Origin: Ardenticatenaceae bacterium
GTDB lineage: Bacteria; Chloroflexota; Anaerolineae; Ardenticatenales; Ardenticatenaceae
Assembly (NCBI GenBank): GCA_026989095.1
Contig: JALSKA010000075.1
Span: forward strand, 17,352 to 81,351
Direction: 5' to 3'
Length of the DNA stretch: 64,000 nt
Shown: positions 25,763-35,089 of the stretch, piece after piece
How positions within the stretch are numbered: the stretch's first letter is position 1
Layout of the letters: each line of letters begins with the position of its first letter
Notes under the pieces: model-generated
What the model was told of the DNA's origin: nothing
The model's database searches: none
What the model saw: only the letters and a program-made list of their open reading frames with translations
Program-made: the position numbers and the translations under genes

Positions 25763-25864
25763 GGGGCCACACGTTGGGTTCCCGGCCACCGTGGCCACCG
25801 AGACCCACCGTCCGCCCTCGACCCCACTCGGCCAGTCCGTACAACCCACCCACGCGGAGGAGAT

Positions 25865-27001
25865 ATGAGCGAAGGAGCTTTGCGCAAGACCCCTCTGTAC
25901 GAGGTTCACCGTCAGATGGGCGCGCGTATGGTCCCCTTTGGCGGGTGGGAGATGCCGGTGCAGTACACGAGCATCTTGGAAGAACACCGCGCCGTCCGCA
26001 CTGCCGCCGGCCTCTTCGACGTCAGCCACATGGGGGAGTTCGAGTTCACCGGCCCCGGCGCCCGCGCGCTCCTCCAACATCTCACGGCCAATGACGTGGA
26101 CAAGCTTTCCCCCGGCCAAGCCCAATATTCCATGTTCCTCAACGAGCGCGGGGGCACAATCGACGACTTAATCGTCTACTGCCTAGCGGAGGAGCACTAC
26201 CTCGTTGTCGTCAACGCCGCAAACACCGAGAAGGACTGGGCACACGTCGTCCGGGTGGCCCAACGCTTCGCGGACGCTGACGTTCACAACCGGAGCGATG
26301 CTTATGCTCTGCTGGCCCTCCAAGGCCCCAGAGCCCAGGCCATTCTGAGCCGTTTGACCGAAGCCGATCTCGCCAACTTGCGCTTCTACCACGTGATGCC
26401 CGCCGAAGTGGCGGGCATCTCCGTGCGGGTGGCGCGCACCGGCTACACGGGCGAGGACGGCTTCGAGCTCTTCGTGGCGCCGGAGCGGGCCGCGGCGCTC
26501 TGGCAGGCCCTCCTGGAGACCGGACAGGGGGACGGCCTGCGCCCGGCCGGCTTGGGCGCCAGGGACACGCTGCGGCTGGAAGCCTCGATGCCCCTCTACG
26601 GCCACGAACTGGACGAGGAGACCACGCCCATCGAGGCCGGACTGGGCCGCTTCGTGGCCCGTGAGGGCGATTACATCGGCGCCGACGCCATCCGGCGCCA
26701 GCGGCAGGAAGGCGTCTCCAAGAAGCTGGCCATGCTCGAAATGCGCGGCCGGGGCATCCCCCGCCAGGGATACCCCGTGCAGACGGCGGAGGGAGAGGAA
26801 GTCGGCCGAGTGACCAGCGGCTCCTACGCCCCCTGGCTGGAGAAGAACATCGCCATGGCCTACGTGCGCCCAGAGCTGGCGGAGCCCGGCCAGCAGCTCC
26901 ACGTGCTCATCCGGGGCCGCCCTGTGGAGGCGATCACAGTGCGCCGGCCCTTCTACAAGCGCACACGGGGGGCCAACTCCCGGACCACTGCGGCCCACTG
27001 A
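25865..27001 (+). CDS. gcvT: Glycine cleavage system T protein (aminomethyltransferase)
   Basis: 378 residues. It transfers the methylene group from the aminomethyl-lipoyl arm of GcvH to tetrahydrofolate and releases ammonia. Family motifs include [24 protein letters not shown] and [14 protein letters not shown], and the catalytic Asp region [22 protein letters not shown] precedes the ATG. First gene of gcvT-gcvH-gcvPA-(Mrr-like)-gcvPB. Confidence 0.97.
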   Translation: MSEGALRKTPLYEVHRQMGARMVPFGGWEMPVQYTSILEEHRAVRTAAGLFDVSHMGEFEFTGPGARALLQHLTANDVDKLSPGQAQYSMFLNERGGTIDDLIVYCLAEEHYLVVVNAANTEKDWAHVVRVAQRFADADVHNRSDAYALLALQGPRAQAILSRLTEADLANLRFYHVMPAEVAGISVRVARTGYTGEDGFELFVAPERAAALWQALLETGQGDGLRPAGLGARDTLRLEASMPLYGHELDEETTPIEAGLGRFVAREGDYIGADAIRRQRQEGVSKKLAMLEMRGRGIPRQGYPVQTAEGEEVGRVTSGSYAPWLEKNIAMAYVRPELAEPGQQLHVLIRGRPVEAITVRRPFYKRTRGANSRTTAAH

Positions 27002-27026
27002 AACAACTTGGAGGGAGGAAACAGCC

Positions 27027-27413
27027 ATGAACGTTCCCGCCGACCTGTTCTACACCGAAGAACACGAGTGGGTTCGCCTGGAAGGCGAAGTGGCCGTCGT
27101 GGGCATCACCGATTACGCCCAACACGAGCTGGGCGACGTGGTCTACGTCGAGCTGCCCCAAGTGGGCGACCACGTGACCCAAAGCGAACCCTTCGGCGTC
27201 GTCGAGAGCGTGAAGGCCGCCAGCGACCTCTTCGCGCCGGTCAGCGGCGAGGTCATCGAGATCAACGCCGCCCTGGAAGACGCGCCGGAGCTGGTCAACA
27301 ACGACCCATACGGCCAAGGGTGGATGATCAAGGTACGCCCCTCCAACTGGGAGGCCGAGCGGGCCAACTTGTTGGACGCGGAGGCGTACCGCCGCCTCAT
27401 CGAGCAGGAATAG
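27027..27413 (+). CDS. gcvH: Glycine cleavage system H protein
   Basis: 128 residues, the standard size. A lipoyl carrier protein shuttling the aminomethyl group between the P, T and L proteins. The lipoylated residue is Lys63 in [11 protein letters not shown]. The N-terminal [12 protein letters not shown] is typical. A GGAGGGAGG site precedes the ATG, 25 bases after gcvT. Confidence 0.98.
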   Translation: MNVPADLFYTEEHEWVRLEGEVAVVGITDYAQHELGDVVYVELPQVGDHVTQSEPFGVVESVKAASDLFAPVSGEVIEINAALEDAPELVNNDPYGQGWMIKVRPSNWEAERANLLDAEAYRRLIEQE

Positions 27414-27470
27414 GGCGCCCAGCGCCGAGGCCGGCAACGCCGCCGGCCCGTGGAGCAGAGAGGAGGGACC

Positions 27471-28844
27471 ATGCGGTACACGCCCCACACGGAAGCGGAG
27501 CGCCAGGCCATGTTGAAGGCCATTGGCGTGGAACGCATCGAGGACCTGTTCGCCGACATCCCCGCCCAAGTGCGCTTTCCCTCGCTCGACTTGCCCGAGG
27601 GCATGAGCGAGCTCGAAGCCCAGCGCCTCTTCGCCGCCTTGGCCGCGGAGAATGCCACCGTGGCCACACATCCCTGTTTCCTGGGCGCCGGCGCCTACTA
27701 CCACTTCACCCCGGCCCTGCTCACCCACCTGCTCTTCCGGGGTGAATTCTACACGGCCTACACCCCCTACCAGCCGGAGATCAGCCAGGGGACCCTCCAG
27801 GTCATCTTCGAGTTTCAGACCCTGGTCTGCCAGCTCACCGGCATGGACGTGGCCAACGCCTCCATGTACGACGGCTCCACCGCCTTGGCCGAGGCCGCCC
27901 TCATGGCCGTGCGCCTCACCCGATCCCGGCGGACGCGCCTGCTCATCAGCGAGGCCGTCCATCCCGAGTACCGGGATGTGGTCGCCACTTACAGCCAAGG
28001 CATGGACATTGAGCTTGTCCCCATCCCCTTCGACCGGCGGAACGGCACCACAGATGTCGAGGCAGTGCGCGCGGCCTTGAACGAGCACACAGCAGCCCTC
28101 ATCGTCCAATACCCCAACTTCTTCGGCCAAATCGAGCCACTGGGCCAACTCGGAGAGCTCATCCACGGCGTGGGCGGCCACTTTGTCGTCTCGGCCGACC
28201 CCGTTGCCCTCGGGCTCCTCAAGCCGCCCGGCGACTTCGGGGCCGACATCGTCACCGCCGAGGGACAGTCCTTGGGCATTCCCCTCATGTACGGAGGACC
28301 CTACGTGGGCCTCTTCGCCACCCGCATGAAGCACGTCCGCCAAATGCCGGGGCGTGTCGCCGGCCAGACGGTGGACATCGAGGGCCGGCGGGGCTTCGTG
28401 CTCACGCTCCAGGCGCGCGAGCAGCACATCCGGCGCGAGAAGGCTACCAGCAACATCTGCACCAACGAGGCCCTGATCGCCACGGCTGTGACCATTTACC
28501 TGAGCGCTGTGGGACGACATGGCCTCCGCCAGGTGGCCAACCTCTGCTACCACAAGGCCCACTATTTGGCCCAGCGCCTCACCGCCTTGGACGGCTACGA
28601 GCTAGCCTTCGAGGGCCCCTTCGTGCGCGAGTTCGCCGTGCGCACGCCCGTGCCGCCCGCGGAGCTCAACCGTTACTTGTGGGAAACGCACGGCATCATC
28701 GGGGGATACGACCTGGAACGCGCCTACCCGGAGTTGAAGAACCATTGGCTGCTGACGGCCACCGAGATGAACGCGCGGGCCGACATTGACCGCCTCGTGG
28801 AGGCCGTGGCCGGCTACCCGGGGTCGCCCGCCCCATCCCGGTGA
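27471..28844 (+). CDS. gcvPA: Glycine dehydrogenase (decarboxylating) subunit 1
   Basis: 457 residues, matching the N-terminal half of full-length P protein. Together with gcvPB it decarboxylates glycine. Motifs MRYTPHTEAERQAML, FLGAGAYYHF, EFQTLVCQLTGMDVANASMYD and YGGPYVGLFATR identify it. ATG 27471 follows AGAGGAGGGACC; the in-frame ATG 21 bases earlier is less likely. Split P proteins are common in Chloroflexota, Firmicutes and Archaea. A small unrelated gene separates it from its partner subunit. Confidence 0.97.
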   Translation: MRYTPHTEAERQAMLKAIGVERIEDLFADIPAQVRFPSLDLPEGMSELEAQRLFAALAAENATVATHPCFLGAGAYYHFTPALLTHLLFRGEFYTAYTPYQPEISQGTLQVIFEFQTLVCQLTGMDVANASMYDGSTALAEAALMAVRLTRSRRTRLLISEAVHPEYRDVVATYSQGMDIELVPIPFDRRNGTTDVEAVRAALNEHTAALIVQYPNFFGQIEPLGQLGELIHGVGGHFVVSADPVALGLLKPPGDFGADIVTAEGQSLGIPLMYGGPYVGLFATRMKHVRQMPGRVAGQTVDIEGRRGFVLTLQAREQHIRREKATSNICTNEALIATAVTIYLSAVGRHGLRQVANLCYHKAHYLAQRLTALDGYELAFEGPFVREFAVRTPVPPAELNRYLWETHGIIGGYDLERAYPELKNHWLLTATEMNARADIDRLVEAVAGYPGSPAPSR

Positions 28845-28854
28845 GGAGCACACC

Positions 28855-29298
28855 ATGATCTCGCCCCAAGAGCGCCGGCGTCTCCAGGAGGTGACCCGCG
28901 AGGAGTTGTGGGCCATGCCGCCGGAGGCATTTCGCGCCACAGTGGCCTTCCTGTTGCGCGCCCTGGGCTACCGTGTGAACCCCGACGAGGAGACCGGCGA
29001 TCCGCGCGTTGACCTGCTGGCCTGGGACGTGGAGCGCAAGCCGTGGGTGGTGCAAATCCGGCGCGATCTGGCCGTCCTCGACGAACCTCACGTGCGTCAT
29101 TTCGTGACCCTGTTGGGCGAACTGGAAATCGCCCGGGGCATCCTCATCGTGCCGGGCACCATCACGCCCGCCGCCCGCGCGTGGACTCGACGGGCCCACG
29201 TCTACCTGTGGGACGGAGATCGGCTCACCCGCATGGTCCAATTGGCCGCCGGCAAGCGGTGGAAGGTGGGAGCCACCTCTTCCGCCGAAGAGCAGTGA
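28855..29298 (+). CDS. Degenerate Mrr-like restriction endonuclease-fold protein inside the gcv operon
   Basis: 147 residues. Residues 20-110 look like an Mrr_cat PD-(D/E)XK domain: FRATVAFLLRALGYRV, then TGDPRVDLLAWD (metal Asp), then VVQIRRD where active members have QxK or ExK. The catalytic Lys appears to be Arg, and the early Glu is also missing, so nuclease activity is doubtful. It starts 10 bases after gcvPA with a GGTGAGGAG site and ends 12 bases before gcvPB, so it is transcribed with them. The role is unknown. Compare the protein at 23637-24143, which keeps QCK. Confidence 0.75.
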   Translation: MISPQERRRLQEVTREELWAMPPEAFRATVAFLLRALGYRVNPDEETGDPRVDLLAWDVERKPWVVQIRRDLAVLDEPHVRHFVTLLGELEIARGILIVPGTITPAARAWTRRAHVYLWDGDRLTRMVQLAAGKRWKVGATSSAEEQ

Positions 29299-29310
29299 GA
29301 GGAGGACACC

Positions 29311-30780
29311 ATGCCCAACACATACGGCTTCGTACCGCGAGAACCCCTCATCTTCGAACACAGCGTGCCGGGACGGCGCGGGGTCGAGCTGCCCCCGCTC
29401 GACGTGCCCGAGGCCGAACTTCCCCCGGAGGAGTACCTGCGCGACGAGCTCCCCCTGCCCGAAGTGAGCGAGACGGACGTGGTGCGCCACTTCACCCGCC
29501 TCTCCCAGCTCAACTTCGCCGTGGACATCGGCTTCTACCCCCTCGGCTCCTGCACCATGAAGTACAACCCCAAGGTGAACGACGCCATCGCCAACCTCGC
29601 GGGGTTCCTTCACCTGCACCCCTATCAGGATGAGACGACGGTCCAGGGCATCTTGCGGCTCATGTACGAGCTCCAAGCGTGGCTGGGCGAAATCGCCGGC
29701 CTGCCGGCCGTCACGCTCCAACCCTCGGCCGGGGCCCACGGCGAGCTCACCGGCGTGCTCATCATCCACGCTTACCACACCTCCAAGGGGCGCCGGCGCC
29801 ACGTGATCCTCGTGCCCGATTCGGCCCACGGCACGAACCCGGCCACGGTGGCCATGGTGGGCTACCGCACGGTGAGCATCCCCACAGGCGCCGACGGCAA
29901 CATGGACTTGGACGCCCTCAAGGCCGCGCTCAACGAGGACGTGGCCGGCCTGATGATCACCAACCCCAGCACATTGGGCCTCTTCGAGGAGCACATTCTC
30001 GAGGTGGCCGAGGCCATCCACAGCGTGGACGGGCTCATCTACATGGACGGCGCCAACATGAACGCTATGGTCGGCGTGGCCAAGCCGGGGGACTTGGGCA
30101 TGGACATCCTCCACTACAACCTGCACAAGACTTTCAGCGTCCCCCACGGCGGCGGCGGTCCCGGCGCCGGCGCCACAGCCGTGCGCGCCGACTTGGCCCG
30201 CTTCCTCCCCGTGCCCGTCGTGGCCAAAGAGGGCGACCGCTATTACCTCGACTACGACCGCCCGGAGAGCATCGGGCGCGTGCGCGCCTTCTACGGCAAC
30301 GTCAACAACATGGTGCGCGGCTACGTCTACATGCGCATGTTGGGGCGCGAGGGCTTGGAGGACATGAGCCGCACGGCCGTGCTCAACGCCAACTACATCC
30401 GCGTCCAGCTCCAAGACCTGTACGACCTGCCCTATGACCGCATCTGCAAACACGAGGTGGTCTTCAGCGGCAAACGGCAGGCCAAAAAGGGAGTGCGCAC
30501 GCTCGACATCGCCAAGCGGCTGATCGACTTCGGCATCCACCCTCCCACTATCTACTTCCCCCTCATCGTCGAAGAGGCCTTGATGATCGAGCCGACGGAA
30601 ACGGAATCCAAGGCCACGCTGGATCACTTCATCGCCGTCATGCGCCGCATTGCGGAGGAGGCCGAGATCGACCCCGACACCGTGCGCTCCGCCCCCCACG
30701 TGACGCCCGTCAGGCGCCTTGACGAAGCACGGGCCGCCCGTCGCCCCGTGTTGCGCTGGACGCCCGAAGGAGCATCATGA
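29311..30780 (+). CDS. gcvPB: Glycine dehydrogenase (decarboxylating) subunit 2
   Basis: 489 residues, the C-terminal half of P protein. PLP is held on the Lys of HYNLHKTFSVPHGGGGPG. Other landmarks are PLGSCTMKYNPK, LQPSAGAHGELTG and PDSAHGTNPA. A GAGAGGAGGACACC site precedes the ATG. The E3 (L protein) of the system is not encoded here. The C-terminal tail after residue 460 is a short arginine-rich extension. Confidence 0.97.
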   Translation: MPNTYGFVPREPLIFEHSVPGRRGVELPPLDVPEAELPPEEYLRDELPLPEVSETDVVRHFTRLSQLNFAVDIGFYPLGSCTMKYNPKVNDAIANLAGFLHLHPYQDETTVQGILRLMYELQAWLGEIAGLPAVTLQPSAGAHGELTGVLIIHAYHTSKGRRRHVILVPDSAHGTNPATVAMVGYRTVSIPTGADGNMDLDALKAALNEDVAGLMITNPSTLGLFEEHILEVAEAIHSVDGLIYMDGANMNAMVGVAKPGDLGMDILHYNLHKTFSVPHGGGGPGAGATAVRADLARFLPVPVVAKEGDRYYLDYDRPESIGRVRAFYGNVNNMVRGYVYMRMLGREGLEDMSRTAVLNANYIRVQLQDLYDLPYDRICKHEVVFSGKRQAKKGVRTLDIAKRLIDFGIHPPTIYFPLIVEEALMIEPTETESKATLDHFIAVMRRIAEEAEIDPDTVRSAPHVTPVRRLDEARAARRPVLRWTPEGAS

Positions 30781-30787
30781 CATGCCT

Positions 30788-30827
30788 GCCAAACGGCATT
30801 TGGCGAACAAACCCGGAACAGTATAGT
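30788..30827 (+). promoter_or_regulatory. Promoter with overlapping 17-bp dyad, upstream of an ECF sigma gene
   Basis: TTGGCG (30800-30805), a 16-base spacer and TATAGT (30822-30827) form a promoter. A perfect inverted repeat GCCAAA-5-TTTGGC occupies 30788-30804 and covers most of the -35 box, as expected for a repressor operator. It begins 8 bases after the gcvPB stop. Confidence 0.6.
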
Positions 30828-30907
30828 AGGCCCGAGTGCGGGAGGGAGTGTGATGACAGGGGCCACTCCTGTTCCCGGCCAGGAGCAAGGTGCTCTGGAG
30901 AGCAACG

Positions 30908-31492
30908 ATGCTTGAACGGACCGACATCGAGCTGGTCTACGCGGCCCAACGCGGCGATTGGGATGCCTTTGCTCACCTGTACCACCGCCATGCCCCCCGG
31001 CTCTTCCGCACCATCTACGCCCTCACCCACGACAGGGGCGTGGCCGAAGATTTGCTCCAGGAAACCTTCGTGCGCGTCTACCAGAACCTCCACCGCGTCA
31101 ACGCGAAGGCGGACTCGTTGGCACCTTGGCTGCACCGCATCGCCGTCAATCTCACCTACAACTGGCTCACTCGGCGTCGCTTCCCGGTGCCCAGCATCGA
31201 AGAAGTCAAGCACAGGCTGCACGCCGCGTTGGCCCACACGCCCGACGAGCTGCTGGCCCGCGAGGAACGCCGCCAGGCCGTGCGGGATGCTTTGGCCGCG
31301 CTCGACGAAAAGCACCGCGTAGTTGTCGTGCTCTATTACATCCAGGAGTTCAGCGTCAACGAGATCGCGGATATTCTGGACATGCCCGTCGGCACGGTGA
31401 AATCGCGGCTCCACTACGCCCGCAAACACTTGGAGCGCGTGTTGGCCACCGACGAGCGCATTCGCTCCGAGTTGGTTTTGGCCGTCTCCTGA
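30908..31492 (+). CDS. ECF-family RNA polymerase sigma factor
   Basis: 194 residues. Region 2 (about 15-85, GVAEDLLQETFVRVYQNLH) and region 4 (about 130-180, EFSVNEIADILDMPVGTVKSR) are both present. ATG 30908 with GGAGAG upstream is preferred over an ATG 18 bases earlier. A leader helix (CCAGGAGCA/TGCTCTGG, about 30880-30898) could partly hide the ribosome site. No anti-sigma gene is adjacent, unlike the pheA-linked ECF factor. Regulon unknown. Confidence 0.92.
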   Translation: MLERTDIELVYAAQRGDWDAFAHLYHRHAPRLFRTIYALTHDRGVAEDLLQETFVRVYQNLHRVNAKADSLAPWLHRIAVNLTYNWLTRRRFPVPSIEEVKHRLHAALAHTPDELLAREERRQAVRDALAALDEKHRVVVVLYYIQEFSVNEIADILDMPVGTVKSRLHYARKHLERVLATDERIRSELVLAVS

Positions 31493-31612
31493 CGGCACGA
31501 GTGGAACACCACTGCCTGATCGCCCTTGTGTTCGGCCGTGTCGAGCACATCGGCCCGCGAGCCCGGCTTTTGACACAACAGGCCGTGTGCCTGTCTGGCC
31601 CCGAAGGTGTCC

Positions 31613-33316
31613 ATGTCCAAGGTCAACGGTGCGCCTGCTCACAATCAGCGCGTGAGACGACGGCGAAGAGCAGGAGTGTGGGCCCTGGTGCTCCTTGCGC
31701 TCCTGGTGGTTACCGTTCAATGTCGGTGGTGGCCGCGACGAGAACCTCCTCCCGCCACCTTGGACCTTCACCAGCCTGCGCTCCCTTCAACACTCGATCC
31801 CGCATCAGTGCAATCCGCAGCCGACGCCAACGTGGTGCGGCAACTCTTCGCCGGCCTGACACGCCTCTCGACCGACAACAGCGAGATCCTGCCCGACCTG
31901 GCCGTCGAGTGGAAGGCCAGCGGCGACCGGCGCATCTACACCTTCTACCTCAGACAAGAGGCCGTTTGGGTGGACCGCACAGGCCAGGCGATCAGCCCTA
32001 TCACCGCCGACGACGTGGTCTGGACGTTCCGGCGCCTGTGTGACCCTGCCACGGGAGCCGAGAGCGCCCCGCTCTTCTACATCATCGAAGGGTGTGCGGA
32101 GGCCCACACGGCCACAGGCACGCCTGACTTGGAAGGCATCGAAGTGCGGGCCGTGGACGATTTCACCGTCGAGTTCGGCCTCGTCGAGCCGGCCGCCTAC
32201 TTCCCGGCCCTGCTCACCGCCGTGGCCGCCCGCCCCTTGCCCCGTGTGCTCATCGAATCCGCCGGCGACGCCTGGGCACAACCCGAGCACGTGTGGACCA
32301 GCGGCCCATATCTCCTCCAGAAGTGGGACGACGAGGGCTTGGTCTTGGCCCAGAACCCGCTCTTCTTCGCGCCCGAGGGGATCACCATCTCCGAAGTGCG
32401 CTTCCACGTGCTCCCCGAAGACGAGGCCCTGCGCCGCTACGACCGCAACCAACTGGACATGGTGCTCCTCTCGCCGCCGACGACAGCCCGGCTCCGCTAC
32501 GAGCAGGCCCGCCAGCAGGAGCTGCGCGCCTTCCCGGACCCCTGTTCCACCTACGCCGGCTTCGTGACCGTGAAACCCCCGCTCGACTTCCGCCTGGTTC
32601 GGCTGGCCCTCTCGGAAGCCGTGGACCGGGAGCGGCTGGTCTCCGAAGTGCTCGGCGGCAACGCCCTGCCGGCCCGCCACCTGACGCCACCGGGCACCTT
32701 TGGCGCCCCGGCGGCGGATCAAATCGGCGTGGAGTGGAATCCCGAACACGCTCAAGACGTGCTGGCACGGGCCGGATATCCCGGGGGCCAAGGCTTTCCC
32801 CCCATTACCGTGCGATACCCCCAAGAACCGGTGTTCGAGGCCGTGGCCAAGTTCTTGGCCACCACGTGGGAGGAGACGTTGGGCATCGAGGTGGAGTTGG
32901 ACGGCCGGCCCGCCGAGGGCTACGCCCAGACCCTGGAGCGCACCTTGCCCCTCGAGGAAGCACCGCACGTGTGGCTGGACACCACGTGCAACACCTCGCC
33001 CGACACCCACCACTGGCTCTCCCACGCCTTCCACTGCCAGGAGAGCCCCAACCGTTCCCGCCGGCTGTGCAACGCCTTCGACACCCTGCTGGAACAGGCT
33101 GCCGTCGAGCCGGACCCGGCCAAACGCCGGGAGCTGTACGCCCAGGCCGAGGACGCGCTGGCCGTTGACGAAGTGGCCTATGCCCCGCTCTACATCACCA
33201 CAAGGACGGCGCTGGTCAAGCCGTGGCTCCGGCCGGCGGCGGCGAGATCCGAATCGTGGGACCTGCGCGACTGGTCCTTGGACATGCTGGCAAAGCTGGC
33301 CGCCCAAGAGGAGTAA
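31613..33316 (+). CDS. ABC-type peptide/nickel-family solute-binding protein (SBP_bac_5)
   Basis: 567 residues. The N-terminus is a basic segment, then a hydrophobic helix (AGVWALVLLALLVVTVQC); the Cys context TVQC is a poor lipobox, so it may be an uncleaved anchor or an atypical lipoprotein. The extracellular domain has the family pattern LDLHQPALPSTLDPA, LFAGLTRL, NSEILPDLAVEWKAS and YTFYLRQEAVW. Such proteins capture oligopeptides or similar ligands for an ABC importer, but no permease or ATPase gene of that type is adjacent. ATG 31613 is preferred (GAAGG upstream) to the GTG 6 bases earlier. Confidence 0.88.
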   Translation: MSKVNGAPAHNQRVRRRRRAGVWALVLLALLVVTVQCRWWPRREPPPATLDLHQPALPSTLDPASVQSAADANVVRQLFAGLTRLSTDNSEILPDLAVEWKASGDRRIYTFYLRQEAVWVDRTGQAISPITADDVVWTFRRLCDPATGAESAPLFYIIEGCAEAHTATGTPDLEGIEVRAVDDFTVEFGLVEPAAYFPALLTAVAARPLPRVLIESAGDAWAQPEHVWTSGPYLLQKWDDEGLVLAQNPLFFAPEGITISEVRFHVLPEDEALRRYDRNQLDMVLLSPPTTARLRYEQARQQELRAFPDPCSTYAGFVTVKPPLDFRLVRLALSEAVDRERLVSEVLGGNALPARHLTPPGTFGAPAADQIGVEWNPEHAQDVLARAGYPGGQGFPPITVRYPQEPVFEAVAKFLATTWEETLGIEVELDGRPAEGYAQTLERTLPLEEAPHVWLDTTCNTSPDTHHWLSHAFHCQESPNRSRRLCNAFDTLLEQAAVEPDPAKRRELYAQAEDALAVDEVAYAPLYITTRTALVKPWLRPAAARSESWDLRDWSLDMLAKLAAQEE

Positions 33317-33368
33317 ACAGTCGGGAGACCTCCGAGAGAACGAACATGAAGGGAAACAGGGAGGACAC

Positions 33369-33776
33369 ATGAGAAGAGCACAGCTTGCCCTCATCATTGG
33401 CGACACGGTCACCCTGTTCGTCTTCGCCTGGCTAGGGCGGGTCAGCCACCAGAAGAGCGGCCTGGTGGAGACTGTGGGCACCGCCTGGCCCTTCTGGGTT
33501 GGCTGGTTGTGTGCCGGCTGGCTGCTCGGCGCCTACCGTTCCCAGGCGGCCACCCTCTCGCCCACACGGGCCCTGCGCCTCACAGCCAAGACGTGGGCCC
33601 TGGGCGTTCCGTTGGGGCTCTTGGTACGCGCGCTCTGGATGCGCCGGGCCATTCCCCCGAGCTTCGCAGTGGTCACCATGATGACCACGCTCGTGCTCAT
33701 GACCCTGTGGCGCGTGGGGTTTGCCGCGCTGAGCCGGCGCCGCCTCGGACCGGTCTCCGAATCCCACGGGCGGTGA
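33369..33776 (+). CDS. DUF3054 membrane protein
   Basis: 135 residues with four predicted membrane helices (about 5-22, 40-56, 72-90, 98-118). The start LALIIGDTVTLFVFAWLGRVSH and the middle TWALGVPLGLLVRAL fit DUF3054, a family of unknown function common in Chloroflexota and Actinobacteria. GGGAGG precedes the ATG, 52 bases after the solute-binding-protein gene. The stop lies in a hairpin shared with the convergent apgM gene. Confidence 0.82.
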   Translation: MRRAQLALIIGDTVTLFVFAWLGRVSHQKSGLVETVGTAWPFWVGWLCAGWLLGAYRSQAATLSPTRALRLTAKTWALGVPLGLLVRALWMRRAIPPSFAVVTMMTTLVLMTLWRVGFAALSRRRLGPVSESHGR

Positions 33777-33793
33777 CGGCGCTGTCACCGCCC
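33768..33793. terminator. Hairpin between convergent genes, probable bidirectional terminator
   Basis: A perfect 10-bp stem GGGCGGTGAC/GTCACCGCCC with a 6-base loop between the DUF3054 stop and the apgM stop. There is no T-run on either side, so termination is plausible but not certain. Confidence 0.45.
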
Positions 33794-33809
33794 CTGCTCC
33801 CGCACTCCC

Positions 33810-35063
33810 TCAGGCGCCGAAGCGGGCCAGCCGGCCGGCGTTGGCCATGACGAGGGGCAACAAGTCCACGTGGCGCACGTGTCCGAGGCTCCCGGCCCGA
33901 CAGTTGGCCTCGGTGAAGCGTCGGCCGTCCCGCCGGACGTGGGGGCCGCGGAGCAAGACGGGCAGCGGATGCCACGAGTGAGCCCGCAACGGCACAGGCG
34001 TCGAGTGATCCCCCGTTATCAGCACCACGTCCGGCTCAAATGCCTCCAGCAGCTCCGGCAGCGAGCGGTCGAACTCCTCGATCACGCTCACCTTGCCCTC
34101 GAAGTCGCCATCCTCGCCGTAGCTGTCCGTCTTCTTCACGTGAAAGTAGATGTAGTCGTATTCCCGAGCATGTCGCCGGCACGCGTCCAGCTTGGCCGGC
34201 GTGCGCTCGCCCGTGCCGCTCAGGTCAATGGGCAGGAGTTCCATGCCCACCAGCCGGGCCACGCCCCGGTACATGGGATAAACGGCCACGGCGCCGGCGC
34301 GCATCTTCGTGATCTCGCCGAACCGGGGCATGTCCGGCAAGCGGTCCACACCTCGCACCAGCACTGTGTTGGGCGGCGGCGTGTGCCGGCGCGCCTCGGG
34401 CAGCTCGTGAAGCACTTGGGTGGCCCGCCGGATGAACTCGTTGAGCACACGCGCTGTCTTGGCGTCCTCCGGTGTTTCGGTGAGGGGGGTGGCCGGCAAG
34501 GGAGCCAAACCAACCCTGCCGGGATCGGTGTCGCGCACCTTCCCGCCCAGCCCCGGGCCGGAGAGCACGAGGACGAAGCGGTACTCGGCCTCGGTGTAGA
34601 GGCGCACGTCCACGTCCTCGATGCGGCGAATTTCCTCCTGCAGGCGGGCAATGAGCTGTTCGTTCAGGGCCGTGGGGATGCGGCCCGCCCGCCGGTCGGA
34701 GACTGTGCCGTCGCCGGCCAGCGTGGCAAAGTTGCCACGCGCTGCCACCTCGTTCGAGGCCAAGTCCAGCCCGATGCCCAAGGCCGAGAGCACGCCACGG
34801 CCCACGCTGTAGTGGAGCGGATCGTAGCCGAAGAGGGCCAAGTGGCCGGGCCCACTCCCCGGCGCCACGCCCGGCGCCACGGGCGTGGAAAGTCCCAGCG
34901 AGGCCTCCTCGGCCAGGGCGTCCATGTTGGGCGTGTTGGCGGCCTCCAAGGGCGTCCTTCCCCCGACGGCCACATCGCCGATGCCGTCCAGCACGACGAA
35001 GAGCACGCGGGAACGCGCCTCAACGGCCAGTTGAGCAATCAGGTTCATGGGATAGCGCAGCAT
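33810..35063 (-). CDS. apgM: 2,3-bisphosphoglycerate-independent phosphoglycerate mutase, archaeal type
   Basis: 417 residues. Alkaline-phosphatase-superfamily enzyme interconverting 3- and 2-phosphoglycerate. Metal and nucleophile regions are visible: VVLDGIGD (first Asp), APGSGPGHLALFGYDP (nucleophile Ser region), YFHVKKTDSYGEDGD and ITGDHSTPV, then AHSWHPLPVLL. Length and motif order fit ApgM rather than the longer bacterial GpmI. A GAGGAGG site precedes ATG 35063. Last gene of the run small membrane protein-DUF1786-ABC-apgM. Confidence 0.94.
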   Translation of the reverse strand: MLRYPMNLIAQLAVEARSRVLFVVLDGIGDVAVGGRTPLEAANTPNMDALAEEASLGLSTPVAPGVAPGSGPGHLALFGYDPLHYSVGRGVLSALGIGLDLASNEVAARGNFATLAGDGTVSDRRAGRIPTALNEQLIARLQEEIRRIEDVDVRLYTEAEYRFVLVLSGPGLGGKVRDTDPGRVGLAPLPATPLTETPEDAKTARVLNEFIRRATQVLHELPEARRHTPPPNTVLVRGVDRLPDMPRFGEITKMRAGAVAVYPMYRGVARLVGMELLPIDLSGTGERTPAKLDACRRHAREYDYIYFHVKKTDSYGEDGDFEGKVSVIEEFDRSLPELLEAFEPDVVLITGDHSTPVPLRAHSWHPLPVLLRGPHVRRDGRRFTEANCRAGSLGHVRHVDLLPLVMANAGRLARFGA

Positions 35064-35089
35064 GAGTGTGCCTCCTCTTGGGTGTTAGG

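Noticed and set aside
25763..25864. Glycine riboswitch before gcvT
   Set aside because: The leader is about 95 bases and lacks the conserved aptamer cores; only small GGCC helices are visible.
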